Positions 19,183 to 28,477 of a stretch of DNA of 64,000 nucleotides are shown here, in pieces. Numbering within the stretch: position 1 is the stretch's first letter; every line of letters starts with the position of its first letter. A program made the translations under genes and the position numbers. A model generated the notes under the pieces. It did no database searches and was not told the origin of the DNA. It worked only from the letters and a program-made list of their open reading frames with translations. The DNA is from Isochrysis galbana (lineage: Eukaryota > Haptophyta > Isochrysidales > Isochrysidaceae). The DNA lies in the NCBI GenBank assembly GCA_018136815.1, contig CM030935.1:4568159-4632158 (forward strand). The letters run 5' to 3'.

Positions 19183-20049
19183 TCAAGCATCAGTCTGATG
19201 CATCATCAAAGGGTGCGATGGGCCATGCTGCAACCCGTGGTTGCACACCGTTGGCAGTGGATGCGGCAGCCTCATGCACACCTCGCCAACGAGCGCCCAC
19301 GCCGAGTCGGTACGTACTCCAACGCCGTCAATGGCAGCATACGGCACGCCAGGGTGGGAGGGTGTTACCTGAGCCGCCTTGGCTACGGCGAGGTCGCCGT
19401 CGGACCCATTGATGCAGGCCCGTATATCGGCCCAATATGGAGTCCCAGGAATAGAGGTGCATCGCTTCCCAACACTGTAGACATCAACTGAGGATCCGCT
19501 GGGTGACCAGCCTTGCGGCTCGCCGAGCGCCTTGAAGTAGCACTGCACGTACGCAAGCGGTGCGCCTGCGCACGCCTGCACGCGATTCGCAAGACACTCC
19601 ATCGCGCCGTGCTGACAGCTGGGCGCGCCAGCAAAGCAGCTGCTCGGCCGCCTCCCCTCGCTCCCCTTGCCGCACGCATCAAAGTAGCAATCGCGCACGC
19701 TAGCGTTGAAAAGGCAGCTCACGGAAGTGGAGCAGCCCGGTGGAGCGGGGACAGCGCCGGGGCATGGCTTCTGGTAGTAAGAATTGCCAAACGGCACGTA
19801 CTCCACCTGCAGGCGGCCCTCAAGAAGCGAGAGGGCGGTGGCGAGAGCTCCAAGCACAAACTGCTTCGTGTCCGGGCAGGCCGCCTCGCCATAGACTGAG
19901 AGTCGAACCACAGAGACTGCGCTGTGGGCTACAGACTGCTCCACCACCGCCATCGTTACCTCCGTCGGCCGCGAGCTCAAGCCGACACGAGCTAGGAGGA
20001 AGAGATTGAGGAGGAGGAGGAGTGGAGGACTGCCGAGCGGACGGCGCAT
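19183..20049 (-). CDS. GILT-type thiol reductase (secretory/lysosomal)
   Basis: 288 residues, single exon. The start is placed at 20049 because it gives a signal peptide (GSPPLLLLLNLFLLARVGLSS); an upstream in-frame ATG at 20109 would put 20 residues before it. The thioredoxin-like part begins VVRLSVYGEAACPDT. The family signature CQHGx2ECx2Nx4C is present exactly at residues 145-160 (CQHGAMECLANRVQAC). Further paired cysteines (96, 106, 112, 121, 126, 138, 170, 197, 212, 258, 269) fit a disulphide-rich lumenal protein, and NAS and NGS are possible glycosylation sites. GILT enzymes reduce protein disulphides at acid pH in lysosome-like compartments. The active-site motif is C58-P-D-T rather than CxxC, as in the CPDS-type members, so a resolving cysteine is missing and reduction would rely on one cysteine. 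Confidence 0.93.
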   Translation of the reverse strand: MRRPLGSPPLLLLLNLFLLARVGLSSRPTEVTMAVVEQSVAHSAVSVVRLSVYGEAACPDTKQFVLGALATALSLLEGRLQVEYVPFGNSYYQKPCPGAVPAPPGCSTSVSCLFNASVRDCYFDACGKGSEGRRPSSCFAGAPSCQHGAMECLANRVQACAGAPLAYVQCYFKALGEPQGWSPSGSSVDVYSVGKRCTSIPGTPYWADIRACINGSDGDLAVAKAAQVTPSHPGVPYAAIDGVGVRTDSAWALVGEVCMRLPHPLPTVCNHGLQHGPSHPLMMHQTDA

Positions 20050-20126
20050 GCCGCCGTCGACGCGCGAGGCGTTCGGAAATTGGTCGGAGGCTTCACACAC
20101 CAAAAACAAAACCCTTGTCCCTGAGC

Positions 20127-20190
20127 GTCTCCCCGAGGGGCCGGGGGAATGAGGGTGTAGAAAGTAGAAAGTTTTTGCTACGTGAAAAGA
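20127..20190. repeat. Repeat family C, partial copy
   Basis: Shares GGGCCGGGGGAATG and GTGTAGAAAGT...CTACGTGA with 39465-39590 and 1245-1375, then passes directly into the LINE 3' end. Confidence 0.6.
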
Positions 20191-20194
20191 AAAG

Positions 20195-22190
20195 AAAATC
20201 TTATTAAAATTCCCCGCTACATGTGCGGCGTGAGGCGTGAGGCAGAGTGCTAATGAACCTCCCTACTACCCAACCCCCTTCCCCTTCCCCAGTCCTCTCT
20301 TTAGCGGAGAAGCTGGTTTCGGGGAGGCCGCGCGCGCTGCTTCTGCTTCGGCCAGGAGTCGGAGAGAAGGGGGCGGGAGACTGTGGCTTCTCTTTCACTC
20401 TAACTTGCATACATCACGTAAGATCTTTCTTGATATCCGCTGAAGTTTCTGCTAAAGAGGTTTAGCTATCCTAGGTGATGTTTCGTATATCCAAACCTCT
20501 CGCCGCCTGCAAGAGGTCTTCCGACTTCCGATATTTCTAGGTTGAAATCTTTGTTTGTCCACTATGTAGAGAGGGCTTATCATCTTCCGTATATGTTTGT
20601 TGCTCGGGGCGTGTAGCCCCATATTCTCTTGTTGTTTTTTTAGCCTTTGAAAGAAACCGACCTTCGCCGTTACTAATTAATAGGTGGTATCTCGCAAGGA
20701 TCGCTCTTGATTAAGATCGACCTAACGGACCTACCGTCCGCGTTGCCATATTGAATGTTGTAAAAGTCCGTTAAGATATACCTCCACGCCAGGATACCTA
20801 GGTATCCTGAGTGAGGAGGGGTGAGGCCTGTCAACTTGGTAACAAAAGAGACGTTGGGCTCCTTCCGAGCCCGGCCTAATGTAAGCAGATCAATCCTTAC
20901 TTAGAAGTTAGAAGTCCTTTTCTATGAATTGTCAGTCTGAATTCGAAGATGGGCTCCGTCGCGATGCACAGGGCTATATGGGTGGAGCTTTCGGGGGCTA
21001 TACCGCAGAAGCGGCATGTCAGATCGTCCGCGAACCGGTTCGCCGTGGCTATTCTCCTATGTATGTAGGCACGTGTTTCGAAGTGCATCTACGAGTCCCT
21101 TGGTTGGCGTGAGAAAATTGTATTTGTATATAGCTGCGATATTTGTTTCCATTTTCCCGAGAGGACCGGTAGTCTTTTTTCCCATCTCAATGTGGATTTC
21201 TGCTTCTTCGTTTTCCTCATTGCGAGGAACGCTTCAGTCAGCGTCCTTACTTACATTAATATCTTCTAGAGTTTTATGCGTGTCTTTAAACGTGTATTCT
21301 TGCGGAATCGGATACGACGTTTCAGCCGGCCCACCGTATGCTCGTCCCCATTTCAGCGGAGTGTATAGCTCGTCCGGTAATGACTGCGGGCTGACCCGCT
21401 CGTGGATATGGGGTTCTCCCATAACGTTGATTGAGCTTAATTAACTACGTGATAGTCGCCACTCCGAGTCCACTCCGGCGCAAATATACCTATGTTCTTT
21501 GTCCACCAGAATGAATGCCTCCTAGATAGTGCGCGTCCGGGTCTTCTTGGGGGGCTAACTCATGTTCTTCCGGTGCGGGGGGAGAAGACACCGCCGTCTT
21601 TCTAAGAAGATCTATATAGTCAGTAGTGGTAGTGGCGTCTGCTATTCTTGATCTAGACCATTCGGCTATCTTTTCCCACGACTTTAGTTAGAAAGGGACC
21701 TATCGATATATAGTTGCCTCTATGGCGTATCCAACGTTCTCCGTCCGGCAGGTATGACGAGCATTCTTCCGTGGTGTATATATCCCCCGTTTCCGGGTTA
21801 ATAGTATGATGCGCAATATAGCGCAATAACTGTCTGTAAAGACTCCCACTCCCACTTAGCCCTATGTGAACGATGTAATGCCGGAGCTTTATGAAAATAG
21901 TTATGCCATATTGGGGAGCCCTGGGTCCCTTCTCGCGTGTTGGTTTCCCTAAGGAACTTAATCCGTCTGAAATTTTCGAGTGCTTGCTTCCAAAAGGCCG
22001 GAAGCGTGTTGTTTCCACGAATGCTAGTCGTGAGGCGCACAAGATCACCGCGTGACAACAGAAGAACCAACGACGACACGACACCCGAGCGCAACGCCAA
22101 AAAGAAACAGGTCACCCAACGACACAGAAGGAGGGCGAGAACACTCGCTAGGGACAGGTGCACCCCGTCCAACCTACAACCTAGCCCTCC
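20195..22190 (-). mobile_element. Degraded LINE, 3' half of ORF2 plus 3' end
   Basis: Reading from 22190 down, fragments in several frames match the other LINE copies in the window. They include NPETGDIYTTEECSSYLPDG, GPLGKMETN and the C-terminal zinc-binding segment CRFCGIAPESSTHIALC, which is the usual last motif of LINE reverse-transcriptase proteins. The 3' end (20465-20195) matches 38470-38745 and 63385-63500 and finishes near CGCCGCACATGTAGCGGGG followed by a T-rich stretch. Many stops and shifts mark it as dead. Confidence 0.8.
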
Positions 22191-22204
22191 CCAGCAACCT
22201 TAGA

Positions 22205-22345
22205 ACCTGAGCCCCTATGTAGAGCACAAGGGGAGGTGCCGCAAGGCGGGTAGTGAGGGGGTGGGAGGGAAAGGGCGTGGCAACAGCAGCGAATGTCAGT
22301 GCCGCGCGCGAGGCGAGAATTTTAAAAGGTTTGTTTTTGACCGCC
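22205..22345 (+). repeat. Interspersed repeat family D, copy 2
   Basis: Inverted copy of 14612-14752: AACCTGAGCCCCTATGTAGA, GCCGCAAGGCGGGTAGTGAG, GCGCGCGAGGCGAGAATTTT and AAAAGGTTTGTTTTTG. Confidence 0.75.
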
Positions 22346-22967
22346 CTAACTTATGCATAAAACGTCGCACGTGCACGTGGCAGTCGCATCACGGCCGCAA
22401 TGGAATGAGACAAAAAATGGAATGAGTTGTACGTTCCAAGAGATTTGTTCCGGGCAGCCCACAGGCTGAAATGTCACACACCTGCGAGCGGGTGACCTCG
22501 GTTCGAGCCTAGAGCACGGAGTCACAACACTAGGTGGTGAATCCACTACACTCCCGTGGCCTAGACTAGGTGATCTAATTGATTGCCTCACGGTCTCGCA
22601 AGGCCGGGAGGGACACAATCACATGACCGAGTGCCTGCGCTGTATGATCTGCTAGCAGTTGTGTCGACGGCGATCTATCGATTCGTATGGAGAGTGCAAT
22701 TCAAGGCACGCATTTCATGTAGTACAAGAGCGTCGCTGGCGAGGCACACAAAGGAATGTCGGACGTCGCAATAGGGCCAAGAGTACCAACGGTCAAGGAG
22801 GGGCTGATCTGAGGCGTGTTAAGGAAAGAATACATGGACGCACTGCGTCCGGACCCCTACATCGATTTGATGTGGAGTATATGAGCTGACGACAAGCTCC
22901 TTCGTACGATGCATTGGAACGCGGGAAGTGGCACCAGTGCAGAGAACGGCATGGCGAGGAACGTGCA
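22346..22967. other. Intergenic downstream of the PP2C gene
   Basis: No gene is recognised. A tRNA T-loop-like word (GGTTCGAGCC, about 22500) was examined and rejected. Confidence 0.4.
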
Positions 22968-24895
22968 CTACATGAGCGTGCAGCCGCAGCTGGCGTGGTC
23001 CACGGCGAGCGCCGTGGTGGCTAGGTGTGCGCTTTCGATGCGCATCACGACGCAAGTGGTGTCATCATACGGGATCATCTCTCCGACAGCATTCGGGCAG
23101 TGCGCGTTGGTCACCGCCCGGTCGACGACTAGCGAGGCGGCCCTCTGCGCTCTCGAGCAGGCTGCAGCAGAGCGGAGGATCTGAAGCAGAGGGGCAGACA
23201 GGAAAGTTAGCGCCTGGGCGACTCCCCGCATGACACAGACCACGATGGGGTGCCAGTACTACCAGCCCCTGCACATCCGAAATAGGTAGAACGGGCACAC
23301 CGACCGCGACAATGGGTTCGGAGGCTTTATCCGCTGTTGCGAAGGAGTGCGGCTCGGACTGAGGACAGCAGCTAAGATGAGTAACCCCGTCGCTCGGCCA
23401 TTGTCTTCGTTGGGTGGTGCAATGGGGCCTCCAACGAGAGGCGGGTCGCGGAGCGCACCCTTTTAGCTGCGGAGCCAGGAAGAGCATCCCACACGCCGTC
23501 AGAGGCCACGACGAAGGTTGCGCGCTCACATCCGGCGGGGATCTCGATGGTCTGGGTGAAAGGCTCGGCTGAAATGAAGCTTCCCACGTCTGCGTCGCCA
23601 ATGGCCCGGGCTTGCATCACGCCGCCCGGCCACAGCCGAAGCTGACCCACCTGCTTTCCATTGGGACTAGCTGCAGGGGAAAGTATGCCGCCCATTGTCG
23701 AGACGCGCTGTCGTTCCGTCGGACTTCGGCACAGCCGATGATCCTCCGTGAGACGAACAATGGACCCGTTCTGCGACACACAGGCAAGGGCGAAGGGATC
23801 AGGCGGTGGCGGCGAACGTCGCACTGCGATGCTGGCGGGGCACAAACTCGACTAGTGCTACGCATTGCACCCAGGGTCGAAGAACTCCTGCAGCCCGCGC
23901 AGCAATCCTCAGCACAGATGCGACTGCACGGATGCGAGCGAGCCCCTTCCTTAACCACGTATTCCGCACCAGTCGTGTGCAGGCGTACGCCTAGGGAGGG
24001 GGGGGAGTCAAGTATTTGGATGGCATCAACTTCCGGGACGCACCTCTAACTCGCCATCAAACACTGCCCACGCGTCCGAATCGCCCAAGTTGGAGGCGGT
24101 AAGCTGCGAGCGTGTCGAGTTGAATGCGAGGAAAGTGAGCGTTGTGCCTGAGCTCGAGTCGCTCGGGGAGCCCAGTACGTCGGCGTGGAGTCTCGCGCAC
24201 GCGGCCTTGGCGGCGGCCTGCAGATTGGACGCAGACGCATCTTGCCCTGCTGCCTCGATGAAGTAGTCGAAGAGGCAGCACTTGCAGTGCGTGGCCGCCG
24301 ATTGGCCGCAGTGGCCATCGGCGACAAGGCAGAGGTGAAGCTTCTCACCCCCCAACGTTGCGTCTCTGAACGCCGCCCGATCCTCACATCTGAGGCTGAC
24401 CTCTGACATTCCAAAGGTGACCCGCCACTCCACTTTGTCGACACCATGGAAGTCACGCGAGAGCTCGTCGCCAGGCAGCTTGAGGCGCGGGGGAGTGGTC
24501 GGCGCGTCCGTCTCGTCGCCACTTAAAATGAGAGTAGCTGGTGCGTCCATCCTGTCTTCCACGAGGATGGGCGAGGGACGCGCCATCGCGTTCCGATCAG
24601 AAGGTCGGATGTCGATCTCAGCTCTTTGGTCCTTCGACTCACTTCTTCTGGCTAGCTGCAGATCATAGGCGTGCGATGAGGTTCGGAGGCCAACGATGAC
24701 CGTCTTGCCGTCGCATCCGGACTCACTCGAGCCCTCGCTCCACTCCGTGAGCCCCCCTGGCTCCCCCGTGTGCGCCGAGGGCTTGAGGAGGGGCCTCCCG
24801 TTGCTCTCTTTCTCTTGCGAGAGGACCGTCTCTGCTTGGGGGCTGTCGTGCGCAAGCTCGAGGCGTGGGCCAGTCGGCTCGCCTTGAGCACACAT
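22968..24895 (-). CDS. PP2C-family protein Ser/Thr phosphatase, three exons
   Basis: Exons are 24895-24044, 23770-23459 and 23180-22968, all joined in phase 0 (284 + 104 + 70 = 458 residues). Donors are GTGCGT and GTGCGC. Residues 1-155 are a Ser/Thr/Pro-rich leader, probably regulatory. Metal-binding and fold motifs follow in order: E171-D172, VADGHCGQSAATHC (D193, G194), SSGTTLTFLAFN (249-260), NLGDSDAWAVFDG (269-281), RLTEDHR (290-296), MQARAIGDADVGS (336-347), FVVASDGVWDAL (370-381) and YDDTTCVVMRI (426-436). These are the aspartates that hold the two Mn/Mg ions, so the enzyme should be active. The usual DGHGG is DGHCG here. The protein ends soon after the last strand. Its ATG lies about 50 bases from a long pure GA/CT repeat. 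Confidence 0.92.
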
Positions 24896-24939
24896 TGGGG
24901 CTTGGAGGGAAGGGGAGGGGGCGGGGGGGAGTAGGGAGG

Positions 24940-25040
<101 letters not shown>

Positions 25041-25104
25041 TGTGGGGTGGGGTGTGGGGTGTGGGTGGGGTATAGGGCGAGAGAGGGAGAGAAGCCCGGA
25101 GAAT

Positions 25105-25680
25105 ACAGGAGGAGAGGGGGGGGGGGGACGCGGCGAAAGCGCCGATGGTTTGATTCTCTTTCGAGGCACCATGATTTCAGAATCAAAGGTGCGGCGGTCC
25201 GTTTGTTGGGGAGAGAGAGAGAAGAAGAAGAGAGCCCCACGGCTCGAGCGAAAAGGGGGTGGGATGGGGGTGGGGGGGGGGGGGGGGACAGCAACAACCA
25301 CTTGGGGGGGGGGGGGGGGGGGAGAGGGAGAGAAGAGAGGGAGGGAAGCGGGGGGGGGGGGGGGGATGAGAAGGCGCGGGCGGGGAAGGGTACTCCTACA
25401 TCAGAAAAGAGAGGAAGAAAGATGAAGTGTAAGGGGAGGGAGGGGGGGGGGGGGGACCTGCCTTTCTTTGTCTCCCCCCCCCCCCCCCCCCCCTCCCGCC
25501 CCCCTCGCGACGGCCTCTCAACCCCCCCCCCCCCGCCCCCCCCCCCGCCCCCCCCCCCCCCGCGCGGGACCTCCAGTTCGTTTCGCCCTGCGACGGCGGC
25601 CAGAGAGTCCGCCCCCCCCCCCTTCCCCCTCCCCCCCTGCGCCCCCCCCCCCCCCCGCAGCCTTCCCCGCAGCAGGCCCC
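25105..25680. repeat. Long poly-G then poly-C tract region
   Basis: Runs of 8 to 20 G alternate with GA-rich stretches from 25105 to 25455. From 25476 the strand switches abruptly to runs of C up to about 25665. The G-rich half could form G-quadruplexes. Base counts within the homopolymers may be unreliable. Confidence 0.9.
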
Positions 25681-25689
25681 CTTCCAGAC

Positions 25690-26190
25690 GAGTCAGAGTC
25701 TGACGTGCAGATGACACACCGTTCGGCGAGAATGCTACGAGTATGGACTTGGTGTTACCGCCCCTCTCGACCTCGACTTGTACCGCCGCCTGAGCTGGCT
25801 GGCTAAGGAGTCGAAGCGATGCCTGCTCCAGTCCGGCCTCCTTCACCGTCGAGTTCCAACAAAAGACGGCGAAGAGCCCAACGCCTACCTTGAAGCGTTC
25901 CATGATCACCTTTGTCACCTCAGTGATAATCGCATGGCGCGTCTCCTTCACGATCAAGACTACTGGCCTGGTCACAACGCTGACGTATCAGCGCATGTGC
26001 GCCAGCGCCACGAGTGCACTCTATCCAAGCCGCCCTTCCGCAAGCCGCAAGCCGACGGACGACGGATGCTAAAGGGCCTCAAATCGGCGATTACCCATTC
26101 GATATCGTCTACTGCGACGTGGTTTCGATGGCGCCGACGCATATTTTGTTAAGGGCGTCCAAGGCTATGGGCTACTGGCCGCCCAGCGCG
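25690..26190 (+). mobile_element. Ty3/gypsy integrase fragment
   Basis: The frame reads LYRRLSWLAKESKRCLLQSG, then HDHLCHLSDNRMARLLHDQD, YWPGHNADVSAHVRQRHEC and TLSKPPFRKP. This is the zinc-binding N-terminal domain of retroviral-type integrase, in the usual spacing H-x-x-x-H...C-x-x-C, but with the first cysteine replaced by Arg. Then, in another frame, PFDIVYCDVVSMAPT is the start of the catalytic core with its first aspartate. A frameshift near 26065 and truncation after 26190 mark it as dead. Confidence 0.8.
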
Positions 26191-26361
26191 CCCCATTCAC
26201 CGTGTCTTCACCTTCACCTGCAGTTCCTGCACTCTGCACTCTCACCTTCACCTGCACCTTCACCGAAGAAAAAACTTCGGACCAACACCTTCCCAGTTGG
26301 AAAAAAAATTTTATTGGGGGCGGGGGAACTGCAGAGGGGGTACGAGCAAGGCTAGGGCTGA

Positions 26362-26516
26362 CAATTAACAGGCAAGTTTTTTGGAAACCCATTAGTAGTT
26401 TTTCAAGGTCAGCACATTAACAGGTTGAGTTTTTTTCTGGGTGTTAACAGGTTGTTTTAGGGGTGTTAATACCCTGTTAGTGGCCATTAACAGGTTAAAC
26501 CCATTACAAGCTGTTA
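26362..26516. repeat. Cluster of TTAACAGG/CCTGTTAA motifs
   Basis: About eight copies of ATTAACAGGTT or its variants are spread over 150 bases, with at least one inverted copy (CCTGTTAG) and related ACCCATTA words. Confidence 0.8.
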
Positions 26517-26629
26517 CCCCAACGTTGGAATACATGTTCGGGGGGATTCCCTTCCCCCCTCCCCTCCCACCGCCCCCCGACGCCGGGAGCTGTCCCCCCC
26601 CCCCCTTGCGCCCTGCGCCTCCCATAGTT

Positions 26630-26712
26630 GTTGTATCAGTACTAATATCAGCTTTCTGATATCAGTAAGAGCTCAATTGAGGCAGATCACTGATATCACC
26701 TCTCAGCTAACA
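26630..26712. repeat. Cluster of TGATATCA motifs
   Basis: Self-complementary TGATATCAGT-like words occur five times in about 80 bases (TATCAGTAC, ATATCAGCT, CTGATATCAG, CTGATATCAC). Confidence 0.75.
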
Positions 26713-27039
26713 GATAGAATTAAAACGACTTCAGCATAGCGCATAGCGATATTTTACTTTATTTTACTTTTAGTTGTAGTAGTACTAGTACCAGTACGTA
26801 CGGCCGCAGGCCGCAGGCCGCAGAGCTCTGCATACCCCTGCGAGCGAAGCCACTGCGCTCCGCTCTGCTCGGCTACCCTCCAGAAACTGGGAGAAAGAAC
26901 TCATGACAGAATAATGCAGGAGGGCGGGGCCGCCTAGAAGAAATAAGTACTCTATTTCATTCAATTGTGCGAAACTTTGGTCGTGGTGGCGCCGAGACGA
27001 TGCATGAGAAGAACACTAGGAGTCTGCGGTTCGATGCCG

Positions 27040-27206
27040 CGTGAGGCGGCTTGCCTTCATTTGGTCTCCTTTCCCTCAGAGTTTCTTCCCCTCCCGTGGG
27101 GACTCTCACCCTACCATGAGCCCCCCCGCGAGCACCCCGAAGGAGAGGCCCAGGAGCACCCCGTACGCGACGAGAACGGCGTCGCCTTGGCTCGGCATGA
27201 GGGCGC
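27040..27206. repeat. Captured tail of the cytochrome b561 gene
   Basis: Copy of 3726-3893 in the same orientation. It encodes the last membrane helix of the b561 protein in one frame, although the transposase frame reads through it in a different frame. Confidence 0.9.
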
Positions 27207-27601
27207 AGAGCGATGAGGGCCGTCTCTTCTCCGCTCATCACATGCCGCCCCTTCAACCGAAAGCCAGCAGGGAGCTGCAGGGCATCAATCACCCTGGGAA
27301 GGTCTTCGAGCCGAAAGCCAAAGCGCACATACACATCGCGGGCCTGCACGCCCTCACCCGCGCCCGCCTGCGCGGCCTCCTGCTGCAGTCTTGCCACGGA
27401 CAGACGCTCTGGCCCAATGCTCGAGCGCATGGACCGCGAGAGAACCTCCGCTGCGAGCGCGAGGAGGATGCGCTCAGAGCGCCGGCCCTCCGCAGCATCG
27501 CAGTCCTCGCCACGCCAGCGCCTCCTGCGCTTCAAGTGGGCCAGCATCATGGCCAGCTCCGCGTCCTCCAGCTCCTGTGCCGTGAAGGGGCGCGTCGGCA
27601 T
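27201..27601 (-). mobile_element. DDE transposase N-terminal fragment (Harbinger-like)
   Basis: An open frame from the ATG at 27601 encodes MPTRPFTAQELEDAELAMML, a helical region, then DVYVRFGFRLEDLPRVIDAL, QLPAGFRLKGRHVMSGEETA and LIALR. A region with a paired 'L-x-x-L ... L-P ... R ... S-x-E-E-x-L-L-x-L' pattern precedes the catalytic core in Harbinger/DDE-4 transposases. The core itself is absent: at 27206 the frame runs into the duplicated b561 segment and then nonsense. The superfamily call rests on pattern only. Confidence 0.55.
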
Positions 27602-27682
27602 CGCACCCCTGCGTACTGCCGCAGACCGCTCTACCGCGGTTGAGAAGACCGCTAGTGAGAGGAAAACGCGGGTTTCTCCTTT

Positions 27683-27752
27683 TGCAGGACGGCCGCAATA
27701 GAGCCTCAACAGCGCCCCGACACTGTTGGGGCGGGGGGCTGTTGGGGCCCTA
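27683..27752. repeat. Imperfect hairpin upstream of the transposase fragment
   Basis: GGCCGCAATAGAGCCTCAAC and CGCCCC pair with GGGGCG and CTGTTGGGGCCCTATTGCGGCC across a short centre (GACACTGTT). The arms are about 27 bases. It may be a terminal repeat of the element, or a nested foldback. Confidence 0.75.
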
Positions 27753-28157
27753 TTGCGGCCTGCAAAAACCCTCTGTTAATTGAGTTCGCGTTTTCGAGTA
27801 TTTTTTTCTACCAGCTACTTGTACATGTTCTCTCGCTCTCCCCCCCCCGCCCCCCTCTGCACTCTCCGCACCCCCCCTCCGGTATCTCTCTCCACAATCC
27901 CTCTTTCCTGTGCTCCTTCTGCTCTCTCGTGGTGGGCCCCTCTCCCCCCCCCCCGCGAGCTCTCTCCTCGTCGATTGGCCACTTCCTTGCTCACTGCCCT
28001 ATCAGTCGACACCTCAAGGAGAGAAGAAACTTCAGGTGGGAAATCACGTCTTCGTTGGAAGATTTTGGGACACGCTCGCCTGCGATGCTCTCGCTCTCTC
28101 TTGCACCTCTCCATCACCTTCTTCTCTCCTGTTCGCACCAGAAATTACTTAAGTGAA

Positions 28158-28333
28158 GTTCCTCTCCCTCGATCTCTCGCGACGGGCTGCACTCTCTCAG
28201 CGAAGAGAACTGCTAGATCTCTCTTATATGTGTGATGCCGCTACACCTCCTCTCCGTCTCCCCTCCCTCCCCCCTCTCTTACCTCTCCGCCCGCATACAA
28301 TCCACTATCCCTCCGGCCTGCCGACCGCTTCCA
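28158..28333. repeat. NAD kinase leader arm of an inverted repeat
   Basis: About 176 bases directly upstream of NAD kinase exon 1. They match, in inverted orientation and at very high identity, 29188-29362 inside intron 1. Landmarks are CTCGATCTCTCGCGACGGG, AACTGCTAGATCTCTCTTAT, GTGTGATGCCGCTA and CATACAATCCACTATCCCTC. Confidence 0.93.
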
Positions 28334-28477
28334 CGTCCTCTTCTCTCCTCTCCCACCCTTCTCGAAATATTCGGCCATCCTCCGCGTCCTTCCCCCTCAC
28401 TTCCCTCCCCCCAAACCCTTGTTCTCCCTCTCCTTCTCTCCTTCTCTCCTCCCTCCCCCCGCGGCCCCTCCGCGGCG

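Noticed and set aside
22440-22530. tRNA-like word GGTTCGAGCC
   Set aside because: The flanking five bases do not pair as a T-stem, and no D-arm, anticodon arm or acceptor stem can be drawn on either strand.
26970-27045. tRNA-like T-loop GCGGTTCGATGCCGC
   Set aside because: A T-arm can be drawn, but an A-box, anticodon stem and acceptor stem are absent.
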